Shown here one piece after another: positions 25,591 through 35,149 of a stretch of 64,000 nt of DNA. The position numbers were made by a program, and so were the translations under genes. The DNA comes from Prorocentrum cordatum (lineage: Eukaryota; Sar; Dinophyceae; Prorocentrales; Prorocentraceae): positions 332,501 through 396,500 of the forward strand of contig CAUYUJ010011570.1 of NCBI GenBank assembly GCA_963575745.1, written 5' to 3'. Below the pieces are notes generated by a model, which was not told the DNA's origin, made no database searches, and worked only from the letters and a program-made list of their open reading frames with translations. How positions within the stretch are numbered: position 1 is the stretch's first letter; each line of letters starts with the position of its first letter.

Positions 25591-26160
25591 ATCCCCGACT
25601 CGTCCCCCAAGTTGACCTCCATGTCTCCTCTAAACCCACCCACAGAATACCCCTCCCGTCCCCCTTCCTCCTCATCCCCCCTCTCCGCTCCTGAGCTCCG
25701 TTCACTTCCCCCTTCCGTTTCCTCCTCCTCCTCCAGATCGCGTAAAGTCCACGCGAGCTGGATCCCGCACCGTAGTTGTCTTCCATCGACCAGCGTGTGT
25801 TCGAACTTTCCTCTGCACAATCATACACGGATTTGTTCCCACTCCTTGAGCTGGGCCGTTTAAAGTTCCCAGCGCCGCAAGTCACACTCCTCTCGTCTCC
25901 TCTCTCTGCTTTCCCTCACTATGCAGTCCGCATGTCCGTTTCGGCGCACCCTTCACCGGGAGTGAGTCCCCGCCCGATTTCGACACATCCCTCACGCGTC
26001 GGGCCCTCGAGGGAGCTGCACCGAAGGCTTCAGTGACAGGATTTGCATGGTAACCCTCCCAATTTCGGCACACTCCTCAATTCTTTCATGTCCCCATGGG
26101 AGCTACCCCCACTGTACCCGTGGCAGTGTTCGCATGGTTACGCGGCCCAGTTCGGCGCCT
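25591..26160. other. No gene seen
   Basis: C/T-rich on the plus strand, without a family signature. Confidence 0.4.
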
Positions 26161-27829
26161 GTTCGAAGCCTTTCAAGGGGCTGGACGGGGTATCTTTGAG
26201 GTCTCTGGGAGTTCTTACCCGCCAGAATGTTCCCCGATGCCCCTCTTGGCCCCCTCTTGAGACTCTCTCGGTCCCCTCTTGGGGGTCTCTTGGGGCCCTC
26301 TTCGGTCGTCTTGGGAGCCTCTTGGGCCTTCTTGGGCCGTATGGGGCCCTGTTGGGACGTCTTTGGGCGATCTGGGAAGCCGTTGAAGACGTTTTGAGCT
26401 GCCGGAGGCTCGAAGCACCGAGAACGCTATAATCCTTCAGAACCCTTGGAACATCAATGTGATTTGCTTGTTCAGGACCTGTTGAGGATGCTAATTTGGC
26501 TGTCTTGGAATGCATTGGGGGCCATATTGAAGCCATCGAGGGCCATCTTAGAGCGCTGTAGAGCCGTTTGGGGCACCCCTTGGCGGTCTTGGGGGACTCT
26601 TGGCGCTGGCATGAGGCGGTCCACGGTCGTGTTCACCCATCTCGGGGCCGAAAGCGCCCCCTCGAGTCCTGAAAAGGGCCCGCCCGGCGGTGCCCTAGGT
26701 GGAAGGAGGGGGGGGCATCGAGGCATTGAGGGAGCCTCAAGGCCCTACCCGCTCAGACAGCTCCGACTCGCCTCCGAGTCACCAGAGAATCACATCCGAA
26801 CGCCCGTGTTCGCCTCCAGATGGCCCACCACGCTCCCAAGGCGCTCCACGCAGGCTTCTCTACTGCCCAGAACGCTCCCCAGACGTTCCAAGAGGGTCCG
26901 TTGGTCTTCGGTTGTGTCTGGTGGATTCCGCCTTTTCGGCCTGCTGATGCTCCACAACAGTCCAAGAAGGACCAAAGCTCGCCACAAGACGGTTTCAGAG
27001 GCTCCATCCAAAAGGCACCAAGTAAGCAACAAAAAAACTTCCAGGACAGCCCCAAAAGGCACCGAATCGCTAAAACATCACCGCCAGACGCTTATCACGC
27101 CTTCCAGGTGGCCTCACCACTGACGACGACGACGACGACGCGCGAAAGAAGCATTGTCAGGCGGGCGAGCGGGACGGCGTCGGTGATCGGCAGGCGTGTC
27201 TCAGGGCGTCTGGGGGGAAGCTCTGGGGGGCATCTTGGGGGCCTCCTGGGGCTTCCTGGGGGCCTCTTGGGGACTTCTGGGGGCCTCTCGGGGGCCTCTC
27301 GGGGGCCTCTTGGGGCCTCGTGGGGGCCTCTAGAGGCGGAGAGCTCGAAATGTCGGTTCTTGTTCCCCCTCTGGGGTCCCTCTTGAGGGTTCTTGGGGCC
27401 CTCTTGTGCTGCCTTGGAGGCCTCTTGGGCAGTCTTGGGGGCATCTTGGGCCGTCTCGGCGCCCTGTTGGGGGCCTCTGAGGCTGTGTTAGGGCGATATG
27501 TTGGGTCTCTGGGACCGCCTTGGAGCGTCGGAAAGCCGAAAGACAGAAACGCAAAAATCCATCAAACACTACAGGCCAGTCAAGGGGCCCTTTAGGGAGT
27601 GCATTTGGAGACCCTTGGGCCATGTTGAAAGCCTTTTGGGCCGTCTGGAGGCCATCTTGGGCATTTTAGAAAAAAAAATCGCCGACTATGAGCCCTCTGG
27701 GAGGCCTCTTGGGATGCTCTCCATATGTTTCGGGGCTGCCTTGGGCAATCTGGGGGCGTCCCTGGCGGCCCGGTCCCCCCATGCGCTGTCGGGGGCCCCG
27801 TCCCGGCCCCCTCCCCCCGTTTCGTGCCC

Positions 27830-27938
27830 AGTGATATATGTGCATATCTATATCTATATATATATACACACATATACTAGAACCATCGCGCACGCTTCGC
27901 GCGCGCTCGCGCGCTTCGCGCGCGCTCAGGTTCTAGCA
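27830..27938. repeat. TA tract plus GAACC...GGTTC hairpin, copy 2
   Basis: A TATATATATACACACATATA run is followed by CTAGAACC, nested CGCGCTTCGCGCG palindromes and GGTTCTAG, so the outer 8 bp are inverted repeats. Related to 25505-25590. Confidence 0.8.
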
Positions 27939-28129
27939 GGCCCCAGGCCTTGCCGAAGTCACTGCTCCACTGAAGTAGTGGACCACCGTCCACGCATGCC
28001 AATCTGCATTACGAAAGGCCTTCGAGAAAAATGGTTGTGTAGGGGGGCGGAGGCCGTATGAATCGGGTTCCCAGAAGGCCTTCTGGGAGCATGGGTTCGG
28101 GAGCGTCTTGGGGAGCCTGTTGGGGCCTG

Positions 28130-28133
<4 letters not shown>

Positions 28134-28172
<39 letters not shown>

Positions 28173-28199
28173 ATTGTCGTCGTCGCCTATTGGGGCGCG

Positions 28200-28259
<60 letters not shown>

Positions 28260-28260
28260 G
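28134..28260 (+). repeat. Two GTC microsatellites
   Basis: (GTC)n at 28134-28172 and 28200-28260, each preceded by TTGGGGC(C/G)(T/C)GCC, so the tract appears duplicated. Confidence 0.95.
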
Positions 28261-28409
28261 TTCAAGAGGGCACTTGGGGCAACTTTGTGCGAAACGATCT
28301 GCGGAGGGCCGCGAGAAGGCGATCAGTCATGTTCCCAAACAACTTCCCAGACAGCTCTCCTGTAGCAGATGGTACTTCGAAGCCTCCAAAGACTCGCGGG
28401 CCCATGATG

Positions 28410-28445
28410 AACCATGTCCCCAGAAGGCTTTCTGGGGACATGGTT
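28410..28445. repeat. Perfect 16-bp-arm hairpin, best member of a dispersed hairpin family
   Basis: AACCATGTCCCCAGAA, a 4-base loop GGCT, then the exact complement TTCTGGGGACATGGTT. Related hairpins with changed stems lie near 28061-28090, 29097-29133, 29241-29279, 29809-29847 and 30206-30246. Each is built on ATCATGTTCCC...GGGACATGAT. Confidence 0.85.
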
Positions 28446-29800
28446 TGTTGGGGTGTGTTGGGTGGCCTCTTGGGCGTTCCCTGGGAGCCCCTTGGGGCCT
28501 CTTGGGCGCCTCACGGGGCTTCGTGGGAGCCTCTTGGTGGCCTCCGGGGGCCTACAGGCGGCCTCTTGGGCCAGAGACCTTGAAATATCGGTTGGCGGTC
28601 CCCCTCTGGGCCCTCTCTTGGGAAGCTCTTGGGGCACAGTTGGGTTGTCTGGGGAGCCTCCTGGGTCGTCTTAGGGCCCTCTTCCGGGCCTCGTGGCCCG
28701 TCTTGGAGCGATCTGACGGGCCTCCGAGGCCGTGAGGAAGCGCTGGAAAGCGGGGAAAACGAGAACGCCAAAATCCAAAACACTCGGAAATCGAGTGAAT
28801 CTTGCCTTCCAGGGCCCTCTTGGGGAGCCTCTTGAGTCCGTCCTGGAGCGTGTTGGATTCCTCGTCGGCTGTCTTCAGGGCATCTTGGGCGTCTTCGGGG
28901 CCTCGTGGGACCGTCTTGGGCCCTCTCGGGACTCCCTTAACCTATCGTGGCCTGCTTCGGGGCAGGCTCGGGCCGCCTCGGGAGCTCTGGACCCCCCCCG
29001 CAACCGCAACCCCCGGTGGACACCGATGGGGGAAACAGGCAGCGGCCCGCCCCCCCCCCGCCCCCCCTGGGTCTGGGTCTACTCCGAGATAGAGAGTCAT
29101 GTTCCCGAGAAGCTTTCCGGGAGTATGATTTGTTCGGCTCTCTAAGAGGGGGGCCTCTGGTGGCTTACCGAGGGGCGCCTGTTGGCCTTGTCGGCAAGCC
29201 TATTGGAAACGTGGTTGGGGCGGTGGGCGGAAGTCCAAGGAATCATGTTCCCGGAAAGCTATCTGGGAAATACGATTTACCGACGTGTCTTGGGGGCCCG
29301 CAGGGGGCTTCCCTGGGGGCCCCCATGGGGGCCTATTGGGGCTTCCGAGGGGGCCTCTTGGGAGCCTCACGGGGCTTCTTGGGAGCCTCTTGATGGCCTC
29401 TGGGGGCGTCCTGGGAGCCTCTCAGGCCGGAGACCTTGAAATGTCGCGCTCTTCGGGCCCTCTTGGGTCGCTCTTGGGGCTCTCTTGGGGCGCTCTCGAG
29501 GCCCTCTTGACTTATCTGAAGTGCCTCCTGGGCCGTCTCTGGGCTTTTTTGGGAGCCTCTTCGGCCGTCTTGGAGCGATCTGAAGGGCCTCTGACGCGGT
29601 CCGGGACCGTGGGGAGGCGGAGCATAGGAGAGCGCAAAAATGCTTCAAAAACCATTGGACAATTTATGATGTTCTGCTTCTGGGGCCCTTTGGAGGGGCC
29701 TCTGGAGGCGCTCTCGGCGCGTTTTGGCGGCGTCGTCGGCCGTCCTGAGGCCATTTTCGGCGTGTCCGGGGCCTCTGGGGGCTGTCTTTGGGCGTCCTAG

Positions 29801-30590
29801 GAACCCGGAAATCATGTTCCCGGAGAGGCTTCCTGGGACATGATTTCGAACGAGGCCCTCTTGGGCCTCCTGGAGGCCGTCTTGGGGGCCTCCTGGGCCG
29901 GCTTTGGGGCCACTTGGGCCGTCTTGGGAGGTTCCGTGAGCCCCACAGAACGACCCTTTTCGGCCGTCTTGTGCCCTCTTAAGTCTCTCTTGGGCTGTCT
30001 TGGGGCTCCTCAAACGCGTCTGGGGCACAGCGAAGACGAAGCAAGGGAATATGCTGAATATGTACGTTTTGCGAAGGGGAATTGGCTGATTTTTGCCTCT
30101 TGAAGGCCCTCTTGGGGCCCCCTTCGGCCATCTTCAAGCCATCTCGGGCCCTCTTGGGCCTCGCTGAGGCTGTCCTGGGGCCCTCTAGGGGGCCCTGGGA
30201 ACCCGGAAATTATGTTCCTGGAGAGGCTTCGGGGAACATGATTTCGAACGGGGCCCTCTTGGGCCTCCCTGAGGCCGTCTTGGGGGCCTCCTGGGCCGGC
30301 TTCGGGGCCTCTTGGGCCGTCTCGGGGGGGTCCGTGAGCCCCACAGGCCGACCCTTTTGGGCCATCTGGGGCCCTCTTGGGTCTCTCTTGGGCTGTGTTT
30401 GGGCTCCGCGGGGACGTCTGGGGCACTGTGAAGACGAAGCCGGCGAGCATGCTGAAAATGCACGTTTCACGAAAGGAATAAAAAATGTGTGCCTCTTGAA
30501 GGTCTGGGGCCCTCCTGGGGCGCTCTTGGGCGTCTTCGAGGCCTCTTGAAGCTTTCTTGACCATCTGAACGGCCCGCGTGGCCTGTCGTG
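29801..30590 (+). repeat. 398-bp tandem unit, two copies
   Basis: Copies start at 29801 and 30199 with GAACCCGGAAAT. Shared landmarks include TCCGTGAGCCCCACAG, CGTCTGGGGCAC and GAAGACGAAGC. They lie inside the composite repeat and each starts with one member of the hairpin family. Confidence 0.9.
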
Positions 30591-30699
30591 GGCAATTTGG
30601 AAGCGGCCCGGGGCAGTCCCGGGGGGTCTGCGACCCCCCAAAGGTTCCGGTGGCGCCCATGGGGGATGATGGCACCGGCCCGGGCCCCCACCCCGGCCT

Positions 30700-30703
30700 A
30701 CTC

Positions 30704-30735
<32 letters not shown>

Positions 30736-30810
30736 GCATCTATATACATATCTATCTCTATAAACATACATACACACATACATACATACATACATACATA
30801 CATACATACA

Positions 30811-30844
<34 letters not shown>

Positions 30845-31236
30845 CATACATCCATACATACATACATACATACATACATACATACATACATACATGCATG
30901 CATACATGCATGCATGCATGCATGCATGCATACAAACATACACACATACACGAATGCATGCATGTATGCATGCATACACACATACATACCTATACACATA
31001 CATGCATACATACATACATGCATGCATGCATGCATGCATGCATGCATGCATGCATGCATGCATACATACATGCATACATACATACATGCATGCATGCATG
31101 CATACATACATACATACATACCGATATACGTACACACATACATACATACAGGCAGACATACATACAGACAAACGGACATACACACAATTCATATATAGGT
31201 GTGTAGTATACACACATATATGTACACATATCTGTG

Positions 31237-31277
<41 letters not shown>

Positions 31278-31280
31278 GTA
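30700..31280 (+). repeat. TA and CATA/CATG microsatellites
   Basis: (TA)n at 30705-30731, tetranucleotide (CATA)n grading into (CATG)n at 30765-31150, and (TA)n again at 31243-31275. Confidence 0.95.
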
Positions 31281-31385
31281 TGTGTGTACATAGCCACTTG
31301 ATACATAGGTGCAAATGGAGAAAGATGCAGGTGGAGAGATAAAACAAAACGGACAAAACAGAATGAGGGAGACAGAGGGAGAGAA

Positions 31386-31390
31386 AGAGA

Positions 31391-31422
<32 letters not shown>

Positions 31423-31424
31423 CC
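31386..31424 (+). repeat. GA microsatellite
   Basis: (GA)n with one AC interruption. Confidence 0.9.
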
Positions 31425-31650
31425 GTCCCCTCACAGCGGATGATAGGACGGCCTTGCGTGGGAGCGTGTGCGAGCCCGGTGTCCCCAGGAACGGAAGATG
31501 GGTTGGCTAGCCAAGCTGATGCTGGAACGCTGGAACGGCAAACAACTGAAGTGGATACCTCTTCGCGGGAACCGGCGCAAAGCAAAATGATCCCGGCGAA
31601 ACACATAACCATACGCAGTTGTGAGTAACGCAATTGTTGGTATCGCTTTC

Positions 31651-32612
31651 GGTGGAGCTTCTTATGGGGCACGAAACGTGTGAGGGGTGTGCCAACATGG
31701 GCGCGGTGGTGTCATGCGAGCGCACCCAGTGGGGATTTCGGTAGAGCTCCCTTGGAAGTCACGAAACGTGTGAGCGGTGTGCCCAAATAGGTGCGGTGGC
31801 GTCATGCGAACGCAGCCACTGGGGCTTCAGGTGCAGCTCCCCATGGGGCCACGAAACGTATGAGGGGTATGCCGCAATGGATGCGGTCGGTGCTGTCATG
31901 CGAGCGCAGCTACTGGGGCCTTCGGTGGAGCTCCATATGGGGCCACGAAACGTGTGAACAGTGTGCCGAAATTGGTGCGGCGATGCCATGCGATCGCACC
32001 CACTAGGACTTTCGGTGGAGTTCCCTATGGGGCCACGAAGCGTGTGAGTGGTGTGCCGACAAGGGTGCGGTGGCGTCACGCGAGCGCGGCCACTGGGGCC
32101 TTCGGTGGAGTTCCCACTGGGGCCACGAAACGTGTGAGGGGTGTGCCAACATGGGCGCGGTGGTGTCATGCGAGCGCAGCCACTGGGGATTTCGGTTGAG
32201 CTCCCTTTGGAGCCACGAAATGTGTGAGGGGTGTGCCGAAATGGGTGCGGTGCTGTCATGCGAACGCAGCCATTGGGGCCTTCGGTGGAGCTCCCCGTGG
32301 GGCCACGAAGCGTGTGAAGGGTGTGCCGACAGGAGTGCGGTGGTGTCATGCGAGCGCAGCCACTGGGGCCTGCGGTGGACCTCCCGATGGAGCCACGAAG
32401 CGTGTGAGGGGCGTGCTAAAATAGGTTCGGTGGTGTCATGCGAGCGCAGCCACTTGGGGCCTTCGGTGGAGCTCCCTTTGGGGCCACGAAGCGTGTGAGG
32501 GTGTGCCGAAATTGGTGCGGTGGTGCCATACGAACGCAGCCATAGGGGCCTTCGGTGGAAATCCCACTGGGGCTACGAAACGTGTGAGGGGTGCGCCGAA
32601 ATGGGTGGCGAT
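31651..32612 (+). repeat. 90-bp satellite, about 11 copies
   Basis: ACGAA(A/G)CGTGTGAG occurs at 31671, 31761, 31851, 31945, 32035, 32125, 32215, 32305, 32395, 32486 and 32575: a period of 90 bp with one 94 and a 91/89 pair. The period equals 30 codons, so frames stay open on both strands. The plus frame at 32070-32498 reads CEGCA..G.V.SCERSHWG with a C-x2-C-x8-C-x3-H spacing in each unit. The GAT-rich microsatellite 32600-32715 follows. Confidence 0.95.
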
Positions 32613-33164
32613 GATGGTGACGATGATGGCGGTGATGACGGCGACGATTATGATGATGACGATGGTGCTGATGATGGCAGTGATGGTGATGCTGACGGCG
32701 ATGATGGTGACGGCACGCGGAGAGCAGAGGTAGGAATGAGGAGGGAGGCGGAGGAGGAAGGCCGATGAAGAGAAGAGGGGTGCTGTCTATTCAAAACGAA
32801 GACCCAACACCGCATGGGGAAGAGGGGTGGGGATGAAACCCACGCACACATATACGCACATTCACCCACATATAAACACACACGATGCCAGAGCCACAAC
32901 TACAACACGCACAGACGCGAGCACATACAAATGTGCTTGTCGCGCGCAGCGGACGCACAAGCGGAACAGTTAGATCGGCGCGCGCGCGCAAGCGAATTTG
33001 CGCCGATGGGATGCATTAGCAGTGGAGGCGCATTAGCACAAGCTGCATTCGCACGTGCGATGACCGTGTCCAAACTACGTGCAATCGCGCCTGCGATGGC
33101 CTCACGTGCATGCGCTGCGGGCGGGCATCCAACAGGCGCCAGCATTAAAAGATAACGTGGTGAC

Positions 33165-33890
33165 AACACACACACAAGCACACACACACATACACGCGCG
33201 CGCACACACAGGCACGCGCACGCATACGCACACATACACACACACGCCCCCCCCCCCAACCAACCACACACACACACACACGCACGCACACACACACACA
33301 AACACATACACACACAACCACACGCACGCACGCACGCACGCACGCGCGCACGCACGCACGCACACGCGCACATGTACACACACACACACACGTGTTGGCG
33401 TCGCGGCCCCGCGCGCAGCGACTGGGCGTGGCAAGCTCGGAGAAGCGGGCGCGCGCTCGCACGTCTAAAGGCCGGCACACGCACGCACGCACGCACGCAC
33501 GCACGCACACGCACACACACACACACACGCACTCACGCACGCAGACGCAAACGTACACGCACACGCACACGAACACGCCTACACACAAACACACAGAAAC
33601 ACACACACACACGCACACACACACACACACGCACTCACGCACGCAGACGCAAACGTACACGCACACGCACACGAACACGCCTACACACAAACACACAGAA
33701 ACACACACACACACACACGCACACACACACACACACACGCACTCACGCACTCAAGCACACACACACACACACGCACACACACACACAAACACACACGCAC
33801 GCAGGCACGCGCGCAACCATGCAAACACTTTTTGTTTACGTCGGCGGCTGGGCAGAAGGACTGCGCTGGCGGATAGGGCGTTCCGTACAT

Positions 33891-33921
<31 letters not shown>

Positions 33922-34339
33922 CGCGCGCGCACTCACTTCTTGGCGTCGCGGCCCCGCGCACTGCGACAGGGCGGATAACGTCGAATACCAGCAAACGCGC
34001 GCGCCTAGTAGCGCGCGAGCCCTCAAAGACAGAAGCATTTCCCGCATCAGCCCGCCATGAGCCATCCGGGGCGCGCACACATACATACAAACACGCACAC
34101 ACAAGTACACGCACACACACACACATACACTCACACGCACACGCGCACGCGCTCTTTCTGGCGTCGCGGCCCCGCGCGCGGCGATGGCCTGCAGAACATA
34201 GAATTTAGGCAAAAAGGCGCGTCACCACGCGGTCACGAACACGAACAAGCACAAACACACACACACGCACACACACACACACATACACACGCACACACAC
34301 ACACACACGAACGCACGAACGCACGCACGCACGCACGTA

Positions 34340-34371
<32 letters not shown>

Positions 34372-34560
34372 CACACACGCACACACACACACGCACGCAC
34401 GCACGCACGCACGCACACTCACGCACACGCGCACGCGCACACTCACGCGCACGCGCACGCACACTCACACGCACACGCAAACTCTCTCTCTCTCACACAC
34501 ACACACGCACACGCACACACGCACACGCACACTTACACACACACACACACGGCGAGAGGC
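33165..34560 (+). repeat. CA/CACG microsatellite field with a 102-bp duplication and a triplicated GC motif
   Basis: Nearly continuous (CA)n and (CACG)n. A 102-bp tandem duplication pairs 33529 and 33631. The motif TGGCGTCGCGGCCCCGCGC occurs three times (33395, 33938, 34158), each after a CA-rich run. Confidence 0.9.
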
Positions 34561-35051
34561 AAGGCGGAAAGAGCAAGACCGCAGCGAGCCTCGGTCATCC
34601 GAACTCGCGTGAGGGAGCGAGACGCGTATCCATGTTCAGGCGTTCCTCAGGACGCTCCCAGACTCCTTAGGATTTGAGGTAGGAGGGCAACAGAGGCCTT
34701 CGGCTACATCGAAAAGCAGAAAACAAATCAGGGAGGACAAGACACGCGTGCGCTCCATAGTCCGAATAGCTTCTCGACGGTGGAGAATCAAGGCGGCATG
34801 GAGTGGGGAAGCAGAAGGGAGGAGAAGAAGGAAGGATTGGCATGCGGGAAAAAAGGTCATAGTGAAGCACATGTCCCGGACCCTGGGGCCTTCCCCAGGA
34901 CCAGCCTTTTATCCTGAGTAGATTTTCGACGGGCCAGGGGGGGGACGAGGAGCCCGAAAACGCAAACAAACTGCAGGACCTAATTCGTCCAATTAAAGCC
35001 TCGAGGCCGCCTAGCCGGGGCTGGTGTAGACGGGCTCGGAGGAACGCACCG
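34561..35051. other. No gene seen
   Basis: Mixed sequence between the CA field and the palindromes. No family signature. Confidence 0.4.
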
Positions 35052-35149
35052 CATCGCCGACGCATCGGCGATGCATCCGCGACGTCGGGATCGAGGAAGA
35101 CGGGCTCCGTGTCGCGCCGCATCGCCGATGCATCGGCGACGCGGCGCGA
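35052..35149. repeat. Two neighbouring GC palindromes
   Basis: 35052-35075 is a 24-bp palindrome with one mismatch. 35112-35149 is a 38-bp palindrome with one mismatch whose centre TCGCCGATGCATCGGCGA is perfect. Both share the GCATCGCCGA arm. Confidence 0.85.

Larger units (their letters stand above)
26161..30600 (+). repeat. Composite repeat landscape of CTTGGGGGCCTC decamers with A-rich spacers and hairpins
   Basis: Variants of CTTGGGGGCCTC recur every 10-20 bp. They are punctuated by A-rich spacers (near 26380-26460, 27540-27595, 28735-28800, 29610-29670, 30020-30095, 30430-30500). A conserved segment of the type GAGACCTTGAAATGTCGGTT stands at 27336, 28571 and 29430. The order is largely kept from unit to unit, so this looks like an amplified element of several hundred bp. 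The middle (26640-27130) runs in reverse. Translations give only Gly/Leu/Trp-rich repeats. Confidence 0.75.

Noticed and set aside
26043-29800. Gly/Leu/Trp-rich open frames that look like a repeat protein
   Set aside because: They follow the DNA decamer in several frames and both strands, with frame changes between units; no sign of selection for one frame.
30588-31301. Long His/Thr/Tyr- or Cys/Met-rich open frames
   Set aside because: They are translations of CATA/CATG microsatellite on both strands.
31651-32612. CRISPR-like regular array
   Set aside because: The whole 90-bp unit repeats without unique spacers, and the setting is eukaryotic; it is a satellite.
33145-34208. Long Thr/His and Cys/Val open frames
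   Set aside because: They are translations of CA/CACG microsatellite, open because the repeat lacks stops.
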